From: an uncultured Clostridia bacterium
GTDB taxonomy: Bacteria > Bacillota > Clostridia > Oscillospirales > Oscillospiraceae
Direction of reading: 5' to 3'
Assembly (NCBI GenBank): GCA_947170435.1
Contig: CAMVTO010000022.1
Location: 1 to 43,173, forward strand
Length of the DNA: 43,173 bases
The position numbers and the translations under genes are program-made. Shown in pieces: positions 35,639 to 41,989 of the stretch (position 1 is the stretch's first letter; every line of letters starts with the position of its first letter). The notes below the pieces were generated by a model. It did no database searches. It saw nothing but the letters and a program-made list of their open reading frames with translations, and had not been told where the DNA came from.

Positions 35639-35797
35639 GACGGCGGAAACCCGCATGGCCGATCCTCATGCGGCGGAAACCGTCCAAAATGATTTCGTTG
35701 TTTCCGAAAAACTGAGATCACGTTTACTTCTTTTTGCTTCTCTTCCCCAAAACGACTGCGCGCCGGACTGAGCCCCCGGTGCGCAGTCGTTTTTTTA
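35639..35797 (+). ncRNA. Candidate small RNA between excisionase and repressor
   Basis: About 158 nt from the predicted start to a terminator. GACG (35639) pairs with CGTC (35681-35684) and CCGCATG (35651) pairs with CATGCGG (35667-35673). Between the two stems each strand carries the same CGGAAAC (35644 and 35674), which would form a purine-rich internal loop able to make tandem G-A pairs. A third segment, GTTTCCG (35700-35706), is the exact complement of CGGAAAC and could invade it. A pyrimidine-rich stretch with TCTTCCCC (35741-35748) follows. No plausible coding frame is visible. It runs opposite to both flanking genes. No known family is recognised. Confidence 0.7.
35749..35797 (+). terminator. 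Terminator of the intergenic RNA, shared with the repressor end
   Basis: AAAACGACTGCGC (35749-35761) pairs with GCGCAGTCGTTTT (35781-35793), with an inner CCGG/CCGG pairing, followed by T residues on the plus strand. In the leftward direction the T run is only four bases, so it is stronger for the rightward RNA. It lies between the RNA and the convergent repressor gene. Confidence 0.88.
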
Positions 35798-36409
35798 TTT
35801 GAATATCCGGGTAAATCCGACGGCTCTGCCGAGGACCTTGAGGCGGGAGAGGTCTGCGCCGGAGATGAAGATGGGCGAGAAGCGCGGGTTCTCCGGCATC
35901 AGGGTGACGGTATCGCCGTTTTTATAAAACCGCTTGAGGGTCGTGGATCCATCGTACCAGACGGCTGCGATCTCGCCATTTTCGACGGTCTCCTGCTGCG
36001 CGATATATACAATATCGCCGTCGAGGATCTGCGCGTTGATCATGCTGTCGCCCTCGCAGAGCAGCGTGTAGTCCGCCGTGATCCCGTCCGGCAGATCGTC
36101 GTACCCCTCTATGTTTTCTTCCATGCTGTTCGGCTCGCCGCAGGGGATTCGCCCAAGGCGGGGGACTTTTCTTGGGAATTTTGCCGGAGAAAGGCCGTAG
36201 AGATAACTGTGTTCGTCCCTTCCGAAGAGATCATAAAAACTTGCATTCAAAATATCTGCAATGGTTTCAAGCATTTCAAAGGACGGCTCTCTTCTGCCTG
36301 CCTCGTACATGCTGACCGTAGATTTTGCGACGCCTATGGCCTTCGCGAGTTGTTCTTGTGTAAGACCTCGTAATTGTCGATAGTCTTTTATTTTGTTTTC
36401 AAACATCAT
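35795..36409 (-). CDS. CI/LexA-like repressor with S24 peptidase domain
   Basis: A 204-residue repressor. Residues about 5-60 are an XRE helix-turn-helix (LRGLTQEQLAKAIGVAKSTV). The C-terminal S24 domain has the catalytic Ser in CEGDSMI and Lys in TTLKRFY. The segment RIPCGEPN offers a Cys-Gly bond as self-cleavage site, as in LexA-type proteins, so the prophage is probably induced by DNA damage through RecA. The start ATG follows GGGAGGTGAAAT. It faces cro across a 145-base control region with matched promoters and operators; a palindromic operator lies inside its own promoter, which implies self-regulation. Confidence 0.93.
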   Translation of the reverse strand: MMFENKIKDYRQLRGLTQEQLAKAIGVAKSTVSMYEAGRREPSFEMLETIADILNASFYDLFGRDEHSYLYGLSPAKFPRKVPRLGRIPCGEPNSMEENIEGYDDLPDGITADYTLLCEGDSMINAQILDGDIVYIAQQETVENGEIAAVWYDGSTTLKRFYKNGDTVTLMPENPRFSPIFISGADLSRLKVLGRAVGFTRIFK

Positions 36410-36428
36410 ATTTCACCTCCCGTTAAAC

Positions 36429-36457
36429 ATCATAACACGAAACGTGAAATTAGTCAA
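36429..36457 (-). promoter_or_regulatory. Repressor promoter (leftward)
   Basis: On the minus strand: TTGACT (36452-36457), 17 bases, TATGAT (36429-36434). The 17-base spacer contains the operator CACGTTTCGTG, so a bound repressor or Cro would block the polymerase. Confidence 0.85.
36436..36446. promoter_or_regulatory. Operator O1
   Basis: A perfect palindrome, CACGAAACGTG, with AAA/TTT centre. It lies between the -35 and -10 of the repressor promoter. It shares the CACGAAACG core with O2 and O3. Confidence 0.8.
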
Positions 36458-36476
36458 GATTTTTTTCAAAAACCAG

Positions 36477-36505
36477 TTGACAAACTGTGAACCTTGTGCT
36501 ATTAT
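36477..36505 (+). promoter_or_regulatory. Early promoter in front of cro
   Basis: TTGACA (36477-36482), exactly 17 bases, TATTAT (36500-36505), with TGC at the extended -10. This is the strongest promoter match in the window. Transcription would start at about 36512, at the first bases of operator O2, and drive cro and the early operon. Confidence 0.9.
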
Positions 36506-36511
36506 GGACAT

Positions 36512-36528
36512 GTTCACGAAACGCGGAC
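36512..36528. promoter_or_regulatory. Operator O2
   Basis: GTTCACGAAACGCGGAC is an imperfect palindrome around AAA. It covers the predicted transcription start of the early promoter. It differs from O3 at one position (T for C at the third base). Confidence 0.82.
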
Positions 36529-36554
36529 AATGATAAAACGGAAGGAGGCTTAGT

Positions 36555-36761
36555 ATGGATGCCAAAAAGATCGGCGAAAGACTGCATGAACTTCGTCTAC
36601 AGAAAGGAAAAAATCTCAGCGATGTCGCTTTGGCCTGTGGTGTGACTGTGAGCGCTGTATCTCAGTACGAAAACGGGGTACGCATTCCAAGGGATCGCGT
36701 AAAGTCGGCGCTTGCGAGATACTACGGCCTGACTGTAGACGATATTTTTTTTGCCGCGTAA
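36555..36761 (+). CDS. Cro-like regulator
   Basis: A 68-residue XRE-family protein made of a single helix-turn-helix: RLHELRLQKGKNLSDVALAC then VTVSAVSQYENGVRIP, ending LTVDDIFFAA. It is divergent to the repressor and follows the early promoter, the classical Cro position. It should bind the same CACGAAACG operators; one of these (O3) directly follows its stop. AAGGAGGCTTAGT precedes the start. Another HTH role such as activator is possible, but the context favours Cro. Confidence 0.88.
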   Translation: MDAKKIGERLHELRLQKGKNLSDVALACGVTVSAVSQYENGVRIPRDRVKSALARYYGLTVDDIFFAA

Positions 36762-36778
36762 GTCCACGAAACGCGGAC
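36762..36778. promoter_or_regulatory. Operator O3
   Basis: GTCCACGAAACGCGGAC is almost a perfect palindrome with an AAA centre. It starts at the cro stop codon. Binding here could block elongation into the early operon or a second promoter in the 36780-36880 gap. Confidence 0.8.
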
Positions 36779-36882
36779 ATCACGTTAGGTAGAACGAATT
36801 CACAAAATATTTACAAATGGCTCACAGTTTGTTTTTTTTTTTGATGTATTTTTGAACAAACGGTAAACGTACCGCGAACAAA

Positions 36883-36898
36883 TGTTCCACATGGAACA
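36883..36898. promoter_or_regulatory. parS-like palindrome before the first early gene
   Basis: TGTTCCACATGGAACA is a 16-bp palindrome except for the central CA. It resembles the chromosomal parS site (TGTTTCACGTGAAACA) bound by ParB/Spo0J but has CATG-type instead of CGTG-type centre. It lies in a 150-base gap with long T runs, directly before an AAAGGAGG ribosome site. It may be an operator for an unknown early regulator. A smaller inverted repeat, CGGTA-AACG-TACCG (36861-36874), stands just upstream. Confidence 0.55.
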
Positions 36899-36911
36899 AA
36901 GGAGGAAACCT

Positions 36912-37232
36912 ATGAAGCCTGCGAGCGAGCGCGCAGAGGAATTCCGCCGGGAGTGGGAGACGCTGCCGGACGAGGATAAGAAAGCGTTTTTTGTTTTTGC
37001 GAAGGCCGTTCTGAATCAGATTTTGAATTTCTATCTTGCCGCACAGGAGCGGAACGCCTTTGTGAACACCGCGAACTGCCAAACAGAAAACTGCCCGATG
37101 GACCTGTTCGGAGATCCGGTCTGGCAGTCTCTGCGGTTGGCTATTCTGGCATTTGAGGACCGTCTGACCGAGGGTGCTCAAGAAGATCCGAAAAGGTACA
37201 GAAAAATAATAAAAAAGGAGGAAACCAAATGA
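36912..37232 (+). CDS. Early hypothetical protein
   Basis: A 106-residue helical protein (ERAEEFRREWETLPDEDKKA, then VFAKAVLNQILNFYLAAQER). The C-terminal half contains FGDPVWQSLRLAILAFEDRL. ATG 36912 follows AAAGGAGGAAACCT, the best ribosome site in this frame; a longer frame starts inside the palindrome. The stop overlaps the next start. No family recognised. Confidence 0.65.
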   Translation: MKPASERAEEFRREWETLPDEDKKAFFVFAKAVLNQILNFYLAAQERNAFVNTANCQTENCPMDLFGDPVWQSLRLAILAFEDRLTEGAQEDPKRYRKIIKKEETK

Positions 37233-37615
37233 ATCAGGACAGATTTGAAAAAGCCTTTACCGAGGGCGGCAAGACCGTCGTGGATGGGCTTAACACCATG
37301 CAGGAGTTGTTTGACAACGTCCACGACCAGTTCGTCTGCGCGAAGACGGAGCAACTGCGGCTGCAGAAGGATCTGGCGGAAGCGAAGGCGGAGAATGCGA
37401 AGCTGAAGGCGGAGCTGGAGGAGATCAGGACGCAGCGTGACTGCTATGCGAAGGACTTTTTCCGGCTGAAGCGGATCGTCGATGGCGATTACAAAGGGAC
37501 GATCGACACGACCTGCTCCTGCGAGAAAAAGAGAAATGCAGAAAGCGCGAACGAGGACCCTGCCGTGAAGCATTTCCGGGCGTTTCTTCGGGAGTTCTGG
37601 GGGGAAAACAGATGA
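37229..37615 (+). CDS. Coiled-coil early protein
   Basis: A 128-residue protein with a clear coiled coil (LRLQKDLAEAKAENAKLKAE and onwards to about residue 70). A CSCEKKRN cysteine pair and a C-terminal HFRAFLREFWGEN follow. It is coupled on both sides by ATGA overlaps. Function unknown; a dimeric accessory factor is plausible. Confidence 0.65.
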   Translation: MNQDRFEKAFTEGGKTVVDGLNTMQELFDNVHDQFVCAKTEQLRLQKDLAEAKAENAKLKAELEEIRTQRDCYAKDFFRLKRIVDGDYKGTIDTTCSCEKKRNAESANEDPAVKHFRAFLREFWGENR

Positions 37616-37851
37616 GCGCGGAGCAGAAGAAGGACGAGCGCACGATCAAGGACATGATGCGCGAGCTGGAGCGGCTGCAGAAGAGTCGGTTTGTGGCGAT
37701 CGCGCAGCAGGATCTCAGGGTCCGGGCGCAGCTTGACGCACAGCTCCGGGAGCTGCGGGCGCTGGAGGAGCGCGGACGTGAGATCGTGGGCCGGGACGTG
37801 GACGTCCAGTTCTTGAGTCAGTTTATCGACGTGCCGGACTGGGGCGCGTAA
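37612..37851 (+). CDS. Small helical early protein
   Basis: A 79-residue, highly charged helical protein (DMMRELERLQKSRFVAIAQQ, then RAQLDAQLRELRALEERGRE). It begins on the ATGA overlap with the preceding gene and is followed by AAGGAAGAAAGGAGAAGG before the next start. No recognised domain. Confidence 0.62.
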   Translation: MSAEQKKDERTIKDMMRELERLQKSRFVAIAQQDLRVRAQLDAQLRELRALEERGREIVGRDVDVQFLSQFIDVPDWGA

Positions 37852-37873
37852 AGGAAGAAAGGAGAGAAGGCAA

Positions 37874-38383
37874 ATGGAAAAAACGAACGTGATCCCGAAG
37901 CGGTGGAGCGTGACGGTCGGCGAGTTTTCTCAGGAGCGCAGCGCGATCGACCGCGCGGAAATGTGCAAACGCAACGGCATTATGGCGGAGGTCAGGGACC
38001 TCGGCAACAACGACCTCGGCAACCTGACCGCCGCCGTGCTGCTGATCGCGGAAACGATCAAGGAGTTGAACGCGAAGGTGGACGCGCTGACCGGCAGACT
38101 GCCCGCAGCCGGAACGCGTGAGCCGGAGACGTTCCCTGCTGCGGGGAACGTATCGCCGCCGGGCGGACACCTGCCGAAGCTGCTGCGGACAGCGAGGGAG
38201 CAGCTCGGCCTGAAGCAGGAGGACGCCGGGCGGAAGGTCGATATCAACTGCACGACCGTCTCGAAATGGGAGACCGGGGTCAAAACCCCGCCAAAGGCGA
38301 CGGCGCTCGGCTACTGCGCGGCGCTGGGCATTCCGTGGGAGGCTGTGCTGGACGCCGCGAGAAAGGACGGGATCGCATGGTGA
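37874..38383 (+). CDS. XRE regulator with C-terminal helix-turn-helix
   Basis: A 169-residue protein. The first ~75 residues have no recognised fold apart from a helix (AVLLIAETIKELNAKVDALT) that could dimerise. A Pro/Gly-rich linker follows. Residues about 100-160 are an XRE helix-turn-helix (LLRTAREQLGLKQEDAGRKV, CTTVSKWETGVKTPP). The DNA-binding part at the C-terminus, not the N-terminus, is less common. It is one of three consecutive DNA-binding-type genes and probably controls early genes or the repressor. It overlaps the next gene by seven bases. Confidence 0.72.
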   Translation: MEKTNVIPKRWSVTVGEFSQERSAIDRAEMCKRNGIMAEVRDLGNNDLGNLTAAVLLIAETIKELNAKVDALTGRLPAAGTREPETFPAAGNVSPPGGHLPKLLRTAREQLGLKQEDAGRKVDINCTTVSKWETGVKTPPKATALGYCAALGIPWEAVLDAARKDGIAW

Positions 38384-38586
38384 AGAAACGCAAAACGGTC
38401 ATCTGGGCATGGGAGCAGCTCCCAGTAGTGATCGGGGTGAGGGATCTGGCAAACCTGCTGAAGGTGAGCGAGCAGATGGCAAGGAACCTGCTGCGGGACG
38501 GGAAGATCCCCGCCTGCAAGGTGGGGCGGAACTGGCGGATCGAGACGGACGCCGTCCGGGAATTTCTGAAGGGAGGCGCGGCATGA
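38377..38586 (+). CDS. HTH_17 (excisionase-type) DNA-binding protein
   Basis: A 69-residue protein with a winged helix-turn-helix of the HTH_17 type: VVIGVRDLANLLKVSEQMAR, LLRDGKIPACKVGRNWRI, followed by TDAVREFLKG. This is the DNA-binding layout of excisionases and similar small regulators. It is a candidate second Xis-like or early regulator. I chose ATG 38377, which overlaps the preceding stop; a longer frame beginning at 38266 would lie inside the neighbour. Confidence 0.75.
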   Translation: MVKKRKTVIWAWEQLPVVIGVRDLANLLKVSEQMARNLLRDGKIPACKVGRNWRIETDAVREFLKGGAA

Positions 38587-38987
38587 GTTACCGAAACTGC
38601 CGGATGCGTGCCGGGATGAAAATCGAGGACGCGGCAAAGCTGCTTGGCGTGACGCCGCACACCGTGCAGCAGTGGGAGGTCGGCGAGCGGTCGCCGCGGG
38701 CGGACTCCATCAAAAAAATGATGAGCGTTTACGACGTTACCGCAGACGACCTGTTGAGCGACGAGAAGGAACTGCGGCGAAGCGCCGCCCGCATGCAGGA
38801 ATTTGTGCGTGGCGGCAACGTAAAAACGATCGCGGAGCGGACCGGGATCGCGCCGGAAACGCTGTACGGGTACCGGGAGCTGCGCAGGGTCCCGAACTGG
38901 GAGGCGATCCGGCGGATCTGCAAAGCGTATCTGCTTGACGTCTCGTACTTTCTGGAGGAGGCGCCGACGGATGAAGTGTATGGATAA
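38583..38987 (+). CDS. Regulator with one or two XRE-like domains
   Basis: A 134-residue protein. Residues about 8-58 are an XRE helix-turn-helix (GMKIEDAAKLLGVTPHTVQQ, then WEVGERSPRADSIKKMM). The C-terminal half holds a second HTH-like pattern (NVKTIAERTGIAPETLYGYR, then AIRRICKAYLLDVSYFL). The double arrangement could recognise two half-sites alone. It starts on an ATGA overlap and overlaps the next gene by 17 bases. Confidence 0.72.
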   Translation: MSYRNCRMRAGMKIEDAAKLLGVTPHTVQQWEVGERSPRADSIKKMMSVYDVTADDLLSDEKELRRSAARMQEFVRGGNVKTIAERTGIAPETLYGYRELRRVPNWEAIRRICKAYLLDVSYFLEEAPTDEVYG

Positions 38988-39195
38988 GCGCAGCCGGAGC
39001 TGCTGTGCCAGCAACGCGGGCGGCGAGTGCCTGAGCCTGACCAACACAAAATTCCCTGCCCGCGACGGACGGTGCCCGTTTTATTGCAGCTACGACGACA
39101 AAAAAGAGATCTACACGAAAAACGGATGGATGTTCGGCGACTATGCCGCGATCGAATCCGACAAACGAAAAAAAGAAAGGAACAGAGAAGAATGA
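38971..39195 (+). CDS. Cys-rich early protein
   Basis: A 74-residue protein with MKCMDKRSRSCCASNAGGEC, then LTNTKFPARDGRCPFYCSY, six or seven cysteines compatible with one or two metal sites. Related short proteins stand just before recombination genes in many Clostridia phages. GGAGGAGGCGCCGACGG precedes ATG 38971. The stop overlaps the exonuclease start. Function unknown. Confidence 0.68.
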   Translation: MKCMDKRSRSCCASNAGGECLSLTNTKFPARDGRCPFYCSYDDKKEIYTKNGWMFGDYAAIESDKRKKERNREE

Positions 39196-40124
39196 TCAAC
39201 GAAATCAAATATGCCGACCGCGAGGAGTGGCTGGCGCTCAGACAGAATTACATCGGCGGGAGCGACGCAGGGGCCGTGATCGGCATGAACCCGTACAAAT
39301 CCGCCTATACACTGTGGGCAGAAAAAACCGGCAAGGTGGAAGCCTTTGCCGGCAACCTGACGACGCAGGTCGGCGCTTATCTCGAAGACCTCGTGGCGAA
39401 GCTGTTCACCGAGGAGACCGGGAAAAAGGTGCAGCGCAAGAACCGGATGCTGGTGAACGACAAGTACCCCTTCGCCTGCGCCGATCTGGACCGCGTGGTG
39501 GTCGGCGAAAAGGCGTTTCTGGAAATCAAGACCACGAACAGCATGCCGATCATCAAGGCGCTGCGCCGGGGCGGGGAGGAATTCCCGGAGCAGTACTACG
39601 CCCAATGTGTGCATTATCTCGCCGTGACCGGCCTTGAGAAATGCTACCTTGCCGTGCTGATCAACTGCCGGGAGCTCAAGACCTACTCGATGACCCGTGA
39701 CGAGGACGAGATCGCGGCGCTGATGCAGGCGGAGGAAGCCTTTTGGGAGTGCGTGGAGCGGAATGAACCTCCCGCCGTGGACGGCAGTTCCTCCTGCGGG
39801 GACACCCTCGCTGATATGTACCCCGGCGGAGGGGAGGGCACCGTGGACCTGATGCCGATCGCCTCCGCTCTGGAGGGATTCGCCGAGCTTGGCGACCGAA
39901 TCAAAGTTTTGAAAAACGAGCAGGACCGGATCGGCAACATGATCAAGGAGGCGCTCGGGAATCAGGAGCGCGGCGAGTGCGAAGGATTCCGGGTGAGCTG
40001 GACGAGCGGTACCCGCAGCAGCTTTGACGCGAAGGCGCTCGCAGCCGCGCACCCCGAGCTGGACCTGAAGCCCTTTTACAAAACAACGGCAACGCGCACG
40101 CTGCGCGTGAAGGAGACGGAATGA
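39192..40124 (+). CDS. YqaJ-family (lambda-type) exonuclease
   Basis: A 310-residue alkaline exonuclease-like protein. YIGGSDAGAVIGMNPYKS near the start (residues ~18-35) is the YqaJ signature. The catalytic PD-(D/E)xK set is seen as CADLDRVVVGEKAFLEIKTT (D...E-x-K), followed by YYAQCVHYLAVTG, the conserved Gln helix. It digests one strand of double-stranded ends and hands single strands to RecT, encoded two genes later. The frame is open further upstream (from 39027), but ATG 39192 has AAAGGAACAGAAGA before it and overlaps the preceding stop. Confidence 0.9.
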   Translation: MINEIKYADREEWLALRQNYIGGSDAGAVIGMNPYKSAYTLWAEKTGKVEAFAGNLTTQVGAYLEDLVAKLFTEETGKKVQRKNRMLVNDKYPFACADLDRVVVGEKAFLEIKTTNSMPIIKALRRGGEEFPEQYYAQCVHYLAVTGLEKCYLAVLINCRELKTYSMTRDEDEIAALMQAEEAFWECVERNEPPAVDGSSSCGDTLADMYPGGGEGTVDLMPIASALEGFAELGDRIKVLKNEQDRIGNMIKEALGNQERGECEGFRVSWTSGTRSSFDAKALAAAHPELDLKPFYKTTATRTLRVKETE

Positions 40125-40288
40125 TCGACAGTATGAGAGACGCTGCGCTGGCGGCGGCGCCGGAACAGTGTAAAGACTGCAGGAAGCTGCTTGCCTGCTA
40201 CGTGGCCGCATGTTTCAAGGAAAAAGAATGCAAGTCCAAGCTGCCGGAGGAGATCCCGGCGCCGGACGCGGACCCGATCCGCTATTAA
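40121..40288 (+). CDS. Very small Cys-rich protein between exonuclease and RecT
   Basis: A 55-residue frame from ATG 40121 to TAA 40288, coupled to the exonuclease stop by ATGA. Cysteines are spaced C-x2-C-x5-C-x4-C-x5-C (QCKDCRKLLACYVAACFKEK), a pattern compatible with a small zinc finger. The rest is Pro/Asp-rich. It is too short for many gene finders. It lies within the recombination operon and may assist the exonuclease or RecT, but this is only positional. Confidence 0.62.
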   Translation: MIDSMRDAALAAAPEQCKDCRKLLACYVAACFKEKECKSKLPEEIPAPDADPIRY

Positions 40289-40318
40289 TAATAATAAAAG
40301 AAGAAAGGAAAAAGAATC

Positions 40319-41137
40319 ATGGCAGAGAACAGAATCCAGAACGCGGTCGCAAAGACCAATGACAACACAAAAACGATCAGGGGACTGATCAAGAGCGCGG
40401 AGGGCGAAATCAAAAAGGCGCTGCCGAGCGTGATGACGCCGGAACGCTTCTCCCGCATGGTGACGACTGCGCTGACGACGAACCCGAAGCTCGGCGAATG
40501 CTCGCCGATGAGCTTTGTGGGCGCGATGCTCGCAGCCGCCCAGCTCGGCTTGGAGCCGAACACGCAGTTAGGGCAGGCGTATTTGATCCCGTATTACAAC
40601 GGCAAATCGAAGCGCATGGAGGTGCAGTTCCAGATCGGCTACAAGGGTCTGATCGACCTTGCCTACCGCTCCGGCGAGGTGGAGCTGGTGCAGGCACAGA
40701 TCGTGTATGAAAACGACGAATTCACCTGCGAATTCGGGCTGGAGCCGAAGCTCAAGCACGTGCCGGCCGCCGGGGACCGGGGCAAGCCCGTGAAGGTCTA
40801 CGCCCTGTTTAAGACCAAGAGCGGCGGCTACGGATTTGACGTCGCCAGCATGGAGGAAATCCGGCAACACGCGCAGAGGTACAGCAAGAGCTACGGCAGC
40901 GGCCCGTGGCAAACGAATTTTGAAGAGATGGCGAAGAAGACCGCGCTCAAAAAGGTGCTGAAATACGCACCGCTGAAGTCTGATTTTGTGCGCGGCGTGG
41001 CGCAGGACGGAACGGTCCACACCGAGATCAGCGCAGACGTACTGGACGAGCCGGTCGTGTATGCGGACGACGAGGCGGAGATCCCGGTTGTGGATGACGA
41101 CGGCGTGGTCGCCGGGGAAGGAGAGGACAACGCATGA
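40319..41137 (+). CDS. recT: RecT single-strand annealing protein
   Basis: A 272-residue RecT-family recombinase. Diagnostic stretches are VMTPERFSRMVTTALTTNPK, SFVGAMLAAAQLGLEPNTQL, QAYLIPYYNG, VQFQIGYKGLIDLAYRSGEV, WQTNFEEMAKKTALKKVLKY. It anneals complementary single strands and, with the YqaJ-type exonuclease, forms a two-gene recombination system. The acidic C-terminal tail (VYADDEAEIPVVDDDG) is typical of these proteins. AAGAAAGGAAAAAGAATC precedes the start. Confidence 0.96.
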   Translation: MAENRIQNAVAKTNDNTKTIRGLIKSAEGEIKKALPSVMTPERFSRMVTTALTTNPKLGECSPMSFVGAMLAAAQLGLEPNTQLGQAYLIPYYNGKSKRMEVQFQIGYKGLIDLAYRSGEVELVQAQIVYENDEFTCEFGLEPKLKHVPAAGDRGKPVKVYALFKTKSGGYGFDVASMEEIRQHAQRYSKSYGSGPWQTNFEEMAKKTALKKVLKYAPLKSDFVRGVAQDGTVHTEISADVLDEPVVYADDEAEIPVVDDDGVVAGEGEDNA

Positions 41138-41544
41138 GCATCTGGGATGCCGACCGCGTGACCGAGCGGCAGCTGATGATCGACGAGATCCTGACCAAAG
41201 CGGACGGACCCATGCACATGGCGGAGCTTGCCCGGCGGATCACCGAGTCCGCCGGGGAGCCCTTCCCGGCGCGGTATACCGCCGACAGACGGGCTTTTCA
41301 CGATTCCGGGTACAGACGCACGCTGACAGACGATCTGCATGATATCAGCCTGTCAGAGGCGTTTCCGGCGACGTTCGTTGGGAGCGGGAACCGTGGCGTA
41401 TACAAATGCACGGACGAGGAGCTGGCGCGGAAAGCCGCGCGGCGGACGGTCGCCGGGAAGAAGGCGATGGCGGAGGCGCGGATCCTGCTGATGAAGGCAG
41501 GCGTGAAGGACAACATGAGACTGGAGGAACTGATCCATGCTTAA
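41134..41544 (+). CDS. Winged-helix-like hypothetical protein
   Basis: A 136-residue protein. The N-terminal 80 residues (RQLMIDEILTKADGPMHMAE, LARRITESAGEPFPARYTAD, RRAF) look like a winged helix of the HARE-HTH/RpoE-delta-like sort. A basic helical tail with EELARKAARRTVAGKKAMAE follows. It lies between RecT and SSB with ATGA coupling, so a role in replication or recombination is likely, but the family assignment is weak. Confidence 0.6.
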   Translation: MSIWDADRVTERQLMIDEILTKADGPMHMAELARRITESAGEPFPARYTADRRAFHDSGYRRTLTDDLHDISLSEAFPATFVGSGNRGVYKCTDEELARKAARRTVAGKKAMAEARILLMKAGVKDNMRLEELIHA

Positions 41545-41977
41545 CAATATCACGGTGCAGGGGCGGCTGACCGCCGACCCCGAAATGCGGCAGACGGAGG
41601 CGGGCGCGAGCGTCGCCCGCTTCTCCCTCGCGGTGGAACGCAACTACAAAGCCAAGGACGGCAGCCGGATCACCGACTTCTTGCCCTGCACGGCTTGGAG
41701 GTCAACCGCGGACTTTCTCTCACACTGGTTCCGCAAGGGCGATCAGGTCCTGATCCGCGGCAGCCTGCAGAGCCGGTCCTACGAAAAGGACGGGCAGAAA
41801 CGTACGGCTTACGAGGTGCTGGCCGAGGAGGTCAACTTCTGCGGCGGTGCAAAAGCCTCAGAAAAACCGGCGGCGCCGGACATCGGCGTTGCGGTCACGG
41901 CGGAGGCGTCGGAGCCGGTGCAGGCGAAGATGGACCTGCCGGTGACCAACACCTACACGGATGACTTCCCGTTTTAA
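41537..41977 (+). CDS. ssb: Single-stranded DNA-binding protein
   Basis: A 146-residue SSB with the OB fold recognisable from MLNNITVQGRLTADPEMRQT, ASVARFSLAVERNYK, DFLPCTAWRSTADFLSHWF, KGDQVLIRGSLQSRSYEK. An Ala/Pro/Glu linker follows, then the acidic partner-binding tip DDFPF. It protects single strands made during replication and RecT-mediated recombination. It overlaps the upstream gene by eight bases. GGAGGAACTGATCC precedes the start. Confidence 0.96.
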   Translation: MLNNITVQGRLTADPEMRQTEAGASVARFSLAVERNYKAKDGSRITDFLPCTAWRSTADFLSHWFRKGDQVLIRGSLQSRSYEKDGQKRTAYEVLAEEVNFCGGAKASEKPAAPDIGVAVTAEASEPVQAKMDLPVTNTYTDDFPF

Positions 41978-41989
41978 GGAGGGAAGGAT

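Noticed and set aside
36822..37181. Minus-strand frame of 119 codons opposite the first early gene
   Set aside because: No ribosome site at its start and it covers the control region and a plus-strand gene with a strong ribosome site.
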